Of a DNA stretch of 64,000 nt, positions 36,683-46,786 are shown one piece after another; the stretch's first letter is position 1; each line of letters starts with the position of its first letter. Source of the DNA: Pseudopyrenochaeta lycopersici (taxonomy: Eukaryota; Ascomycota; Dothideomycetes; Pleosporales; Pseudopyrenochaetaceae); assembly GCA_003313425.1 (NCBI GenBank), contig NHZP01000070.1, forward strand, positions 1 through 64,000, written 5' to 3'. The translations under genes were made by a program, and so were the position numbers. The notes under the pieces were generated by a model, which saw nothing but the letters and a program-made list of their open reading frames with translations, ran no database searches and was not told where the DNA came from.

Positions 36683-37218
36683 GTGACCTGGTGGCTGGCC
36701 ACCATGAAACTGTCATGAAACGAGAGATCACGTGATGGGGAAATTCTTCAGTTCAGCGCAGATAGCTCGGGAGGGGGGAGAGAGGAAAGAAGAATGAACA
36801 ACGAATACGCGCAATAGTACTGCATATTACCGAAGGTGATACAAACAAAATAATTGAACGGGAGCACTTGACACCAATTCGAGAGCATGTGGGTTTTGCC
36901 TGCAGCTAATTAACAGCCCGCATTCTCAGCGCTGAGATCTTTCCGAGAGATCATCCATACGAAAAGTACATATGTCAGACCTGGACATCGTTCGTTTCCC
37001 CGAACGATCGTTTTGAACGATCGTTCGTCGTCCGAACGACGTTTATGGCCAAGAACTGGTCCTTATTCTAATTCATTAGGTATTTACTATAGAAACTGTG
37101 AAAATCTCGTAAATCTTAGCTATTCCTAATTCCTGTTTTAGGAAAGTTGTATAGGCAGCGCACATGCCATACTCTATATTATTTAGTCAAGCTCTCTTAA
37201 ATAGGATTTCCCATCCTA

Positions 37219-37432
37219 CATACATGGGCAAACCGTTAACGGATTTAACGACTTAACGAGCTTTGTTATCTATATAGCCCGTGCAATCGTGAATAGGCCT
37301 TTCTTTACACTGTGCACCGGACCTGTGGCCCAAGCTCCTTTTCGTATTGCCTGGGTAACGCTGTGCACGGTGTAGGTAAAGGCCTGTTCCACAATTAAGT
37401 CGTTAAAACCGTTAACGGTTTGCCCATGTATG
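37219..37432. mobile_element. MITE nested in the hAT-3 3' region
   Basis: 214 bp with inverted ends CATACATGGGCAAACCGTTA. Flanks are CCATCCTA (37211-37218) and GCATCCTA (37433-37440), an 8-bp duplication with one mismatch. The interior is itself an imperfect inverted repeat around AGGCCTTT and GTGCAC. There is no coding capacity. Confidence 0.85.
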
Positions 37433-37510
37433 GCATCCTATCAACGCCTATACATAAAAATTGCTTAGTGTGTTAAAAAAAATAGAGCTTGCAATCGCTG
37501 CTAACTGTTA

Positions 37511-40063
37511 CTACAGTTCTAGTGTTGAGAAACGACTATTAGCCAGCTCCCCTACTGCCGAAGTACTCGAGAAGCTCAGCTGCGTCGCACTCGGTGTCAG
37601 CTGCTCGCCACCCTCCTCATCCTCCACTTCGTGGTTGTTCTTATCGTCGCCTAAGCCTGCTGGCGACCCTAGTGTAATAAGTCCTTGCGCATCCCAGTTT
37701 GCAAGCAGTTCGCTTGCCTCTATTACCTCTACACTCATACTTTGACGCCGCTTATCAAGGAGGATGCTAGCAAGGGAGAAGACCCTCTCTGGCTCGTCGC
37801 TCATAGGTGGGATAGAGAGGATATCAATCGCCATTCGGGCGAGGCGAGGATAACGGCCACGAACCTCAGCGGAATGCCAGTACTTGATAGGATTAACACT
37901 GCGTACTCGCGGCTTGCCTATCCACTCATCGTACTCATCTGCAGTCGTAGCAACAATAGGATCATCCTCATCAATGGCAGCGGCGAGGTAGGTTCTTAGT
38001 GCACCCAATATAGGTGTTTTTTTACCTAGTAATCTTGTTGATGTGGCTTCAAGTTCACCTGGCAAGTCTTTATACTCGCGCTGCCACAGATCTCTTACTG
38101 ATTGCTTCGCAGTCTTTAGCCAAGCTCTACCTGCTTGCTGCTTCCATTGCCGGTTAATAAAGTGCCACTTGCGGCGTGGGTCGAGTACAATGGCGGCTGC
38201 TAGTGCTGGTGAGCGATCCATAAGACAATAGTACTCATCTGCCTTCGCCCATCCATGTTCGAGTAATGCGTGTATCATCGTATCGCTACCAGCGTACTCA
38301 GCCTTAGCATCCTCAAGACGACTGAGGATACATTCAAGCGTAGGTAAGACGTAGCCAACTCCTACAAAGTCGCCAGCGCTGGCGTCGCCTTGCAGAGCCA
38401 TTGTTGCTTCAAAGAGTGGCTGGAGGAGGCCTTGAAAAGTTTGCAGTACGCCCCAATCGTCGTGTGTGAAGCGATTGTTAAATACCCACAACGGCAGTGA
38501 GTCTTTGCCTTTTTGAACGCGCTTGCCGCTACTAACTGCTATAGAGTAGCGGTTGCTCTCGTCGTCGATGAATGTGTCAACCTCAGCCATAAGCTCCACT
38601 GCGCGATCAATCATAAGATAAGTGCTGTTCCACCGCGTCTGCTGGTTCTGTACAAGCTCTAAGCGGTAAGGCTTTATAAGCTTTTTCTTGCGCTCACGCT
38701 CACAAACTTTCAGCCATCTCTCGTGCCTCTGAGGGCTCTTACGCACCCATTTTACAACATTGTGAATCTTTCCAACAGGCCCTTGGCACTGCCAGAGCAT
38801 TACTTCATCGCGAGAATCCTTTAGTAGCTGGTTCTCGGCCTCATATATATCCTTTCGATCACCAAACAAGAGGGATCTCGCTACCAAGTTGATGACATGG
38901 CCCATACAACGTAATCGCCGCTGGTGAGCCCATGAAGCCTCTGGAACGTTAAGAAGCTTTGCCAACGCGTCAATAGCTGTATCGTTGTTCCTAGCATTGT
39001 CAAGGACAAAGTAGCCAAGCTTGCCCACAATTCCATATGTCTTGGCAATTCGATATACGTCCTGGGCGATATTAACGCCCTCGTGAGAGTCGTAAAACGG
39101 TGAGAGGCCTAGTAGAAGCTTACAGTTGATGCCCTCACAGTTAGCGAAGTGAGCAACTACTCCATTAACTGCATGTAAGTTTGGTGACGTCCACAAGTCG
39201 AATGCGAGGTGGATCATGCCTGGAGCTTGCTGCAAAAGCTGTATTATCTCACGCTGATGGTATTTTAGATCTTCAAGCACTCGCCGGGCAATCGTACGCC
39301 TATTGTTTATAGCCCTTGGGGTTTGAACTAGTGGTTGCAACGTGGCCAGAAATTCGAGGAATTCAGGGTCATCAACACGCTGAAATGGGATCCTACGCCT
39401 CACCACCCACCTCCTTAGAGCTTGGTTAATCCTCTCGAAGTCGGTATTTCGGACTAATCGAGCAATAATGCGTTGGTGATCGCTTCGAGATGGGTCAAGG
39501 CCACACGAACGAAACCAGTTAGCAAGCTTAAAGTCCTCTAGGCTCTCGTCTTCTGCAAGCTTTGGGTGGTGCTGAGCCATGTGCTTGCGCACGCTTTGGA
39601 CACCTCTCGTTACGTTGTAGGTAATCTCCTTCCCGTTTAGGTAACACGGCTTGCACAACCAGAATCTCGCCTTAGTCATTCGATCTTTCTGCTCTATAGG
39701 AACCCCATATTTCCACACCCACTGGGTGACTTTAACATCACTAAGAGGCGTTGCAAAGCTTGAGATACGCTCCCAATCAACCCAACTGTAGTCAAACTTT
39801 AGAGCAGTGGCTGGCTCGTCAGGTTGACTTTCTGGTAGCCAGATTGAGTCATCGTTGGTGCGCTGTAACTCAGTACGTATAGAGGGGTCTGAGATAACTG
39901 CTGAAAGCTTGTCGTCGTTGGTATCGTTAAGATTAAACCTTTGCTGAATAGGAGAGTCCTCATCCTGGATAATAAGTTGCGACAATCGTTTACTACGACG
40001 TTGTTGCGGTCCAGGATCGTCAAGATGAGTAGCTAATCGCTTTCGCTGATTCTTTAAGCTCAT
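37511..40063 (-). CDS. hAT-3 transposase
   Basis: 850 residues, one uninterrupted frame from ATG 40063 (MSLKNQRKRLATHLDD). A BED-like zinc-finger region lies at residues about 120-170 (VTQWVWKYGVPI, FWLCKPCYLNGK, VRKHMAQHHPK). The RNase H-like core follows (MIHLAFDLWTSPN, GYFVLDNARNND, RCMGHVINLVARS, RWNSTYLMIDRA), and the hAT dimerisation region is near the C-terminus (LARMAIDILSIPPMSDEPER). Length and motif set match complete hAT transposases. Role: cut-and-paste transposition. Of the four hAT copies or fragments here it is the only one without a visible lesion, so it may be recently active. Confidence 0.9.
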   Translation of the reverse strand: MSLKNQRKRLATHLDDPGPQQRRSKRLSQLIIQDEDSPIQQRFNLNDTNDDKLSAVISDPSIRTELQRTNDDSIWLPESQPDEPATALKFDYSWVDWERISSFATPLSDVKVTQWVWKYGVPIEQKDRMTKARFWLCKPCYLNGKEITYNVTRGVQSVRKHMAQHHPKLAEDESLEDFKLANWFRSCGLDPSRSDHQRIIARLVRNTDFERINQALRRWVVRRRIPFQRVDDPEFLEFLATLQPLVQTPRAINNRRTIARRVLEDLKYHQREIIQLLQQAPGMIHLAFDLWTSPNLHAVNGVVAHFANCEGINCKLLLGLSPFYDSHEGVNIAQDVYRIAKTYGIVGKLGYFVLDNARNNDTAIDALAKLLNVPEASWAHQRRLRCMGHVINLVARSLLFGDRKDIYEAENQLLKDSRDEVMLWQCQGPVGKIHNVVKWVRKSPQRHERWLKVCERERKKKLIKPYRLELVQNQQTRWNSTYLMIDRAVELMAEVDTFIDDESNRYSIAVSSGKRVQKGKDSLPLWVFNNRFTHDDWGVLQTFQGLLQPLFEATMALQGDASAGDFVGVGYVLPTLECILSRLEDAKAEYAGSDTMIHALLEHGWAKADEYYCLMDRSPALAAAIVLDPRRKWHFINRQWKQQAGRAWLKTAKQSVRDLWQREYKDLPGELEATSTRLLGKKTPILGALRTYLAAAIDEDDPIVATTADEYDEWIGKPRVRSVNPIKYWHSAEVRGRYPRLARMAIDILSIPPMSDEPERVFSLASILLDKRRQSMSVEVIEASELLANWDAQGLITLGSPAGLGDDKNNHEVEDEEGGEQLTPSATQLSFSSTSAVGELANSRFSTLEL

Positions 40064-40285
40064 GCTAGCAGTTAATAAAGGAGTAACAAGAGAAATGGAA
40101 CGAATTTGCAGTAAAACTGTATTAACGCGTTCATAATCTCATCTGTTGACTTCTCCGCTTCCCCGCTTTCGCGACGCGTCTGCAAACAAAAACCACAACA
40201 AAGCTAACGATGGTCGAACGACGATCGTTCGCCGAACGATCGATCATCGTTTACCGATCGTTTACACGAACGATGTCCAGGTCTG

Positions 40286-40804
40286 GTCTATATGTCTCGT
40301 CTGCTTCTTCAAGCCTGTCTGAGTGCAGACACAGATTGCCTAGGTTGTTTAACGTTTCAATCGTGAACATGTATGGCGTAACTGCCTTCTCGCAACGTTT
40401 CAGCCCCAGTTTGTACATTTCTTCTGCCTCTTTCAATCTGCCTTGTCTTGAGTAATGGACGCCTAGTTTCCTGACAGCCTCAGCCGTCGGTATGTTGTCA
40501 TCCCTCTCCATAAGCGGACCTCTGATTAACGCTAGACATCGACCACTATGCCCTACAAGTCGCCGATCTATCACCCAGTACTGGGGCCTGCTCTGCTCGG
40601 GCACGCGCGAAGCTACACAAGTAATGGCAAGATTAGCCAATCTATTATCCCACTTCTCATTCACTACATGCTTCGTCCACGAGTGCAAGCAGCTGTGCAT
40701 GCTGTATCCACGCGACTCTACGCTGTCATCTCCGAAAGTAGCGTCTGCCTCCACCAGCGCGTGGTCACAGAGCACTCTCACTGCCTCGTCAAAGCTAAGC
40801 GTGT
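40286..40804 (-). pseudogene. fragment of an NLR-type NB-ARC/TPR gene
   Basis: On the minus strand the frame reads SFDEAVRVLCDHALVEAD, SRGYSMHSCLHSWTKHVV (the winged-helix-like region after NB-ARC in fungal NLRs), a helical stretch, then tetratricopeptide repeats (AVRKLGVHYSRQGRLKEAEE, then ETLNNLGNLCLHSDRLEEAD). The 5' side is cut by the Copia LTR at 40805 and the 3' side by hAT-3 at 40285. NB-ARC itself is not in the window. Fungal proteins of this layout act in non-self recognition and heterokaryon incompatibility. This one is not functional. Confidence 0.7.
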
Positions 40805-41316
40805 TGTCAGAATTTAATGAATTTGTTGGTCAGAATGGATGAGAATTGATCCTTCATTTTCTTGTGTTCGCTGTTCCTCCCTTCTATATCTTCTCTGCTT
40901 CCGGAGGTTCCGTAGATCGCAAATAGTTATCGGTCCTACTATTTATCGCTCTTTCCTTGTATTTGACAATCTGACACACCCCCTCAGCTTGGAGTGATCT
41001 TCTAAGCTGTCAAAAACTTATATCTTATGCGATTGTCAGATCCTCTATTTGAGTCTGTATGTCTTCGAGTTTTAACTCTTTTGCTAAGGCCGGTTTCTTG
41101 TTTACCAGTCCTAATTGATTAAGAATGTTCTCCCATTTGTTTGAGGGCAGCGCTTTGGTAAGTCCATCTGCTAGCATTTGCGAGGACTCTACGTATTTAA
41201 CTTTAATTCTTCCAAGCAATACTTCCTGTCGTAGCCAGTGGTTGTGGATGTCTACATGTCGAAGTTTGGTTTGAAGTTTGGCAATCTATTCCGTAACAAG
41301 TCGAATTGTCTGTGTA
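40805..41316 (-). mobile_element. Copia-1 remnant: 3' LTR and end of pol
   Basis: LTR at 40805-40976 (TGTCAGAATT...AATCTGACA), then the polypurine tract (complement of AAGCTGAGGGGG), then the last about 65 pol codons at 41025-41219 (KYVESSQMLADGLTKALPSN). It is cut at a TA (41315-41316) where a Tc1 end begins. Nearly identical in sequence to the 3' end of Copia-2, but on the other strand. Confidence 0.88.
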
Positions 41317-42487
41317 CAGTCACTCTGGGAAAGTTTGAGTTGCTAAGCGAGATCGCTTAACACGCTGCGCACAACCAGCTCATTTAAGCCAGTACTACCA
41401 ATGCCACCACGTCGTCAATTTGGCGCAGAAATCTCAGGAAATGCCCGCCGAGGGCCTAATTTAACGACTTTGCAGCGACAAGCAATTATCTCTAAAGCTA
41501 AGGCTGGTGTTTCAGTTGCAGACCTTGTGGTTGAGTTCAAGCGTTCACCAAATTGCATCCGCACCACTATCCAACTTGGTTGAACACGAACAACACGAGA
41601 CGAAGCTCCTCATTCTGGGCGTCCGCCAGCTCTATCGCCTCATTAGAAAAGGATCATCTATCGTAAAGCGCGCGCCCAGCCTAAGATTAAGTACTTAGAG
41701 CTTGCTTAAGCTAGTGTAGTTATATATCTAAATAGGACATCCTTAAAGCCAGTTAGCCACAGCACATTATATGAGACACTTAAAAGCCAAGGTCTCACTA
41801 AACATCGCTGTAAAAAGCGCCCTTAGCTGTCTGAACGTCATGCTCAGCAGCGTCGTGCGTTCTGTAGGACCTATTCAAACTTTCAGTGGCATCGCCGCAC
41901 TCTCAAGTTCTCAGACGAGTGCTCTGTTCAGAAGGGTTCAGGCCACAACCAAGAGTGGTGCTTTCGATTTCCATAGGAGAAATAGAAAAAAGATATAATT
42001 ACTCTAGTTAGTACTAGCAGGAGGCCTGCGCAGATGGTGTAGGGGGCTATATAGCTTGATAAACGAGGGCGGGCAAGGAGGAGCAGGCTAGTCATAATGG
42101 AGCGCGATCCTAATGCTCCACAAGGTGGCTACTCCACCAAAAGTTATATTTAAGCCTTAACAGAGGGTCTCCTACCTAGCTACTAGCGTTTACAGCTCTT
42201 TATGCAGGATAACGCGCGCATCTATATATTAAGAAGGGTAAGGAGCTGGCTAGCTGAGCAGGGTATCAACACTATTATCTGGCCACCTTACTCACCAGAT
42301 CTTAACCCAATTAAGCACCTCTGGTGGTACCTTAAGAAGAGCATGAATCGCTTCTATCCTCAATATAATAACTATAGCGTAGCTGAACAAGAGTAGGATG
42401 GTTTCTGTAAGGCCTTAAAGAGGTGCTGGCGCAGTATACCTAGTAACCTCATCAAGGCGCTGATTTTGAGTATGCCTCGCCGGATTC
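41317..42487 (+). pseudogene. Tc1-A element, RIP-mutated and truncated
   Basis: The left inverted end CAGTCACTCTGGGAAAGTTT follows TA. The transposase starts at ATG 41401 (MPPRRQFGAEIS) and shows FSDECSVQKGSG, MQDNARIYI and YSPDLNPIKHLWW, but many TAG/TAA replace CAG, CAA or TGG. A frame change lies near 41575. In the third motif region the usual IEHLWW reads IKHLWW, so the catalytic Glu is lost. The frame stops matching the family near 42487. Confidence 0.8.
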
Positions 42488-42660
42488 TGTTGACAGGTCT
42501 AGAAAGTACGGTGATATCTGATCGGAGAAACCGAAACTTTAGACTTTTCGGTAAAACCGAGAATATCGGACTGACCGTCGGCCAGTCCGAAGAGCTGAAG
42601 TTAAGACCGTAGATATAAAGGCTAGGCTGCGCTTTGAAGAAAAAAGAAGAGACAACTCAA
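42488..42660. other. unassigned segment, possibly an LTR piece
   Basis: It starts TGTTGACAGG and contains a TATAAAGG box, as in a retrotransposon LTR promoter. There is no partner copy in the window. It lies exactly between two unrelated Tc1 remnants. Confidence 0.3.
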
Positions 42661-43107
42661 AATAGAGATAATTTTAAGTCTATTGAGAATTGCATCACAT
42701 GTGCCACATTATTAGAGTACTCATACCAACATTCTCCAGACCTCAACCCAATTGAACATCTCTGGTGGGCACTCAAACAGAAGGTTCATGAGCTCCACCC
42801 TGAGTTTGATCATATGGGAGAGTCTGAAGATGACTGGGATCGCTTTGAAATGGGGTTATTGGAGGCGTGGGCAGCCATCCCCGACTCACTGATCCGCAAG
42901 CTGATCACTAGCATGCCACACCGCCTTGACGCTGTAAGACTTGCTCAGGGCTACCAGACTAAATATTAAGTATATTGCAATTAATTTGCGCTAAAAATTG
43001 TCTAGTTTAGTCTATCCTACGTGATGTTATAGTGCTTTGAAGTTGAGGGTTTGAGTGGTGATGGGGACGCTAACCTCCTTGGCGAACAGACTTTTGTCCT
43101 GTGACTG
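42661..43107 (+). pseudogene. Tc1-B element, 3' fragment
   Basis: The last about 90 transposase codons (SPDLNPIEHLWWALKQKVHE, then MPHRLDAVRLAQGYQTKY) are open to the TAA at 42967-42969. The right inverted end follows, GACTTTTGTCCTGTGACTG, then TA (43108-43109). A different subfamily from Tc1-1, -2 and -3. The 5' part is missing. Confidence 0.75.
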
Positions 43108-45111
43108 TAATAGCACGACGACACAGGGCTCGTCAAAAACAGAACCATGGGCAGCAGCATTTATGGCCGGCACTCAAGCAGGGCACGTAGGGGAACACGA
43201 AGGCAAGCCCATTGACAAGGCACAGCTGAAGAGAATGCTGGCAAAGGGGGTGAAGCCTCACCGAAACCAATTGCCACCTCTGCCGACGACCTACTCAAAG
43301 CTTGAAGATCATCCTCTGCACGAAATGTTCAAGGAAGCTGAACGAGAACACCTAAGAAGCCATGAACAAATGAAGTCCTGGGCTGAAGTGCCAATCACTC
43401 CCATCAAACGGAGAGGTCACCAAATATTAGACTGCATGTGGGTGTATACCTACAAATTGGACAAACACCATCGCCTTATTAAATGCAAAGCACGACTGGT
43501 CGTTCGTGGCGATCAGCAACGAAACATCACGTCACAAGACACATACGCAGCCACTTTAGCGAGCAGGTCTTTTCGAATGCTCATGGCAATCGCTGCCAAG
43601 TTCAACCTTGAACTTAAACAGTACGACGTTACTAACGCATTCGTGCATGCAACCATAGATAGAGAAATCTACATGAGAATGCCACGAGGATACCAGAAGC
43701 CCGGAACGATCCTTAAGCTTGAAAAGGCACTTTACGGTCTTCGAATTTCACCGCTCCTGTGGCAGAAAGAATTCGTCTCAACCCTCACCAAACTAGGCTT
43801 CAAACAAGTGCCACATGAGGCCTGCTGCATGATCAAGGATGGCATTATCATCTTCTTTTACGCCGATGACATTATCTTAGCCTATCACCAGAAGAAGGAG
43901 GTAGAAGCTCAACAAGCTATCAAGGCTCTTCAAGAAAGATACACCTTCACAGGTGGAGAAGACCTGCAATGGTTCCTCGGCGTTGAAGTTATCAGAGACC
44001 GAGAACAACGATTAATTCAACTCTCCCAGTTAGCCTATGCCGACAAAATCAGCAGACTTGCAGATAGGAAAGATGCCCGACATGATACCCCAATGGCAAG
44101 CGTTAAACTCCAGCCACTCGAGGGATTAGCATCACCGTCAGAAGTCAACAAATACCAGCGTAAGATTGGCTCCTTACTATTTGCCGCTGTTACAACACGA
44201 CCAGATATCGCCTTCGCAACATCGCGCCTTGCACGCTTCCTCGTCAACCCTGGCACGGAGCATCAAGAGGCTGCTGACAGAGTCCTGCTCTACCTTGCAG
44301 CGACAAAATCAAGAGCACTCCAATTGGGAGGAGGCGACAAGCTTGAAGTAGCCAGCGACGCATCATTTGCCGATAATACAGTCGATAGAAAGAGTTCGCA
44401 AGGTTATGTGATTAAGCTATTCGGTGGTCTTATTACCTGGAGAGCAAGTAAACAGGACACGGTTACTACCTCAACGACTGAAGCAGAACTGCTCGCACTC
44501 TCCCAAGTAGCAAAGGAAGCTATCTTTACCTCGCGACTTCTCAAGGAGCTCCAGATATCATTGCCGGAGTCGACCATTACAATTCAATGCGACAATACAC
44601 AGACAATTCGACTTGTTACGGAAGAGATTGCCAAACTTCAAACCAAACTTCGACATGTAGACATCCACAACCACTGGCTACGACAAGAAGTATTGCTGGG
44701 GCGAATTCAAGTCAAATACGTAGAGTCCTCGCAAATGCTAGCAGATGGACTTACCAAAGCGCTGCCCTCAAACAAATGGGAGAACTTTCTTAATCAATTA
44801 GGACTGGTAAACAAGAAACCGGCCTTAGCAAAAGAGTTAAAACTCGAAGACATACAGACTCAAATAGAGGATCTGACAATCGCATAAGATATAAGTTTGT
44901 GGCAGCTTAGAAGATCACTCTAAGCTGAGGGGGTGTGTCAGATAAGAGGCATAAAAACTGAAGTATACGAATACTGCATCGTGGACGGTATCACCTATGT
45001 ATCATCGATGTATCAGGTCTGTGTTTAAAAAGGAGAGAGAATAGAACCAACGAACAGAACAACAAATTCTGATCCACGATCACGACCAAAAAGATTCATT
45101 AAATTCTGACA
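43108..45111 (+). mobile_element. Copia-2 LTR retrotransposon, 5'-truncated
   Basis: 3' half of pol, polypurine tract AAGCTGAGGGGG and 3' LTR at 44936-45111 (TGTCAGATAAG...AAATTCTGACA). The 5' LTR, gag, protease and integrase are absent. The left border is the TA of Tc1-B. The right flank is a pogo fragment. Confidence 0.9.
43110..44887 (+). pseudogene. Copia-2 pol fragment (reverse transcriptase and RNase H)
   Basis: An open frame of nearly 600 codons without stops. The RVT_2-type reverse transcriptase shows VYTYKLDKHHRLIKCKARLV, DVTNAFVHA and FFYADDIIL with the YADD catalytic motif. The RNase H region reads SDASFADNTVDRKSSQGY and STTEAELLALSQ, ending QIEDLTIA. The intact frame suggests recent insertion, but without integrase and gag it cannot move alone. 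Upstream codons from 43055 belong to the Tc1-B end and are not part of the gene. Confidence 0.88.
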
Positions 45112-45113
45112 AG

Positions 45114-45890
45114 ATCAATAGAGAGAGCAACATCTATACCCTCTACATACTACCTTACTCATCTCATCTACTACAGCCTCTTAACATTGGCTGCTCCCCT
45201 CCTCTCAAGAAGGCGTACAATCATTAGATAGAGTACTTAATGAGAGACTACATCAACCATGTTACTAAGCTCAAATTTCTACCAGCCTTTAAGGCAGCTT
45301 TTGACGAAGCATTTACTATAGCTAATATCTACTCTACTTTTTAAGGCGCAGGCCTTATCCCTCTCTAGCTAGCAGCTACTGTATCCTATTAAAGCTAGAT
45401 GTATAGCTGCGCACACCTACACTACCAGCTACTCTACCAGAAGCTCTCTAGGTAGCTAGAACACCAAGCAACGTCCACAAGCTTGAAGCTTAGTCAACTC
45501 TTATATATAATTACCTGAAGCAACATAGAAGCTCATCACCTACCTCTATAATGAAGAAGATTAACTAGCTTAAGAAAGGAGCTTTAGTTATGATGCTCTT
45601 AGCTAAGCTGATGCGCAATCAGATTACTAGCCTTGAACGGGCTAATAAGGTAGCAATAGAGCATAAGCAGCGTAAGAGGAAGTAGATTTAGAAGCATAGA
45701 GTATTAATAAAGGGGCAAGGAGAGGATATAATTACCTAAAAGGAGGTTGAGAAGCAAATAGAGCATGAATAGCGTTAAAATAGAGAATAGCTAGGGCCTA
45801 GCCGCCAGGCTCTAGCATGCTATAAAAAGTGTAGAGAGACTAGACATAACTCGCGTACGTACAAAAAAGATGCTATAGGTACTGCTTAAG
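45114..45890 (+). pseudogene. pogo-5 transposase C-terminal fragment, heavily RIP-mutated
   Basis: The fragment begins at the third catalytic motif, where SSHLLQPLNIG has Asn in place of Asp. It runs through LMRDYINHVTKLKFLPAFKA, GAGLIPL and a basic region to a decayed zinc knuckle (CYKKCRETRHNSRT) near 45820-45860. Almost every line has TAG or TAA. The Copia-2 LTR abuts its start. Confidence 0.7.
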
Positions 45891-46143
45891 CTATATGGTA
45901 ATATCTATATAGTACTTGAATTTGTGGTTGAGCTGTACGCTTGTAGAGGTGCTCAAACTTGGTGGGGTGCGGCGCTCGCTTGTGGGTTACGTTATGCCCA
46001 TGAATGTGCATGATTATAATTGTGATTCTGACCTTCATAGCTATATTATGCTACCTATTAGCCTCACTTCGATTATTACTAGCCTATTATGCCTATAATT
46101 CATTGTTTTGGTGGGGGCATCCTCGGTTATTTTGCAGTGCGGT

Positions 46144-46207
46144 TGTCGCACTGGAAGTGCTAAAATGATGAGAAGTCAAAATAATTGATAATGAACAGCA
46201 GAGTTGT

Positions 46208-46240
<33 letters not shown>
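46144..46240 (+). repeat. GTCGCAC-family MITE, copy C, with (GT)n microsatellite
   Basis: It starts GTCGCACTGGAAGTGC. About 60 bp in is TTGTATTGTG followed by about 15 GT units, at the place where other copies have short TGTG runs. The right border is not identified. Confidence 0.5.
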
Positions 46241-46241
<1 letters not shown>

Positions 46242-46786
46242 TGGTCTGGTGAACCTGACCCCGCACGTCTTGAGATTATATGGCAAGATTACTAATGCAG
46301 TTCTTCCTCAGGTTCCCTGAGATGATGCCTTGGCCTGCGACACCATGGTTTAGACCGGTCTTACTGGTCTGGACATAAATATGCCGAGGCAGAGGGCGGG
46401 AGGCGATGCGATTGGCTGATTCTGCTAGCGTGTCGGGTAGGAATCCTTGTTACTCTCGCCTACTGGTCCTCATCTTTCCCTTTACAGCATCGAGTCACAC
46501 ACCTTCACCGTTCGTTATCTCTGTTTCCAAGATGGCAGGAACGCTTGTTACTATTGATTGCCACTCCTCATCTTTCCTTTTACAGCATTGAGTCACACGC
46601 CATCATCGTTCATCATCTTTGAGATAGCGAGAATTCCTTTTTCCTCAACGTGTATTTTACTCTGCTACGTACGCTGGGCGTACGAGAGGCAGAATTTCTC
46701 AAACTTTCCTCAATTCCCGTACTTTACATGATCGCTCATCTAAAACGCCGCTTAGAACAACCTGCTTGTATGCTATTGCTATGGAA
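46241..46786. other. non-coding, with a direct duplication of about 100 bp
   Basis: Segments starting CTTGTTACT at about 46447 and 46545 share CCTCATCTTTCC, TTTACAGCAT and GAGTCACAC in the same order. No gene recognised. Confidence 0.45.

Larger units (their letters stand above)
36976..40285 (-). mobile_element. hAT-type transposon hAT-3, apparently intact
   Basis: Inverted ends CAGACCTGGACATCGTTCG at 36976 and its complement ending at 40285. GAACGATCGTTC-type palindromic repeats lie next to each end. The interior has one long transposase frame. ACATAT occurs just outside both ends, but an exact 8-bp duplication is not visible. The element interrupts an NLR/TPR gene remnant and contains a MITE at 37219-37432. 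Confidence 0.85.

Noticed and set aside
36968..40295. 8-bp target duplication of hAT-3
   Set aside because: ACATAT is present on both sides, but the octamers directly next to the ends do not match, so it is not claimed.
46207..46240. CRISPR-like or telomere-like array
   Set aside because: It is a simple GT microsatellite. No spaced repeats of CRISPR type occur anywhere in the window.
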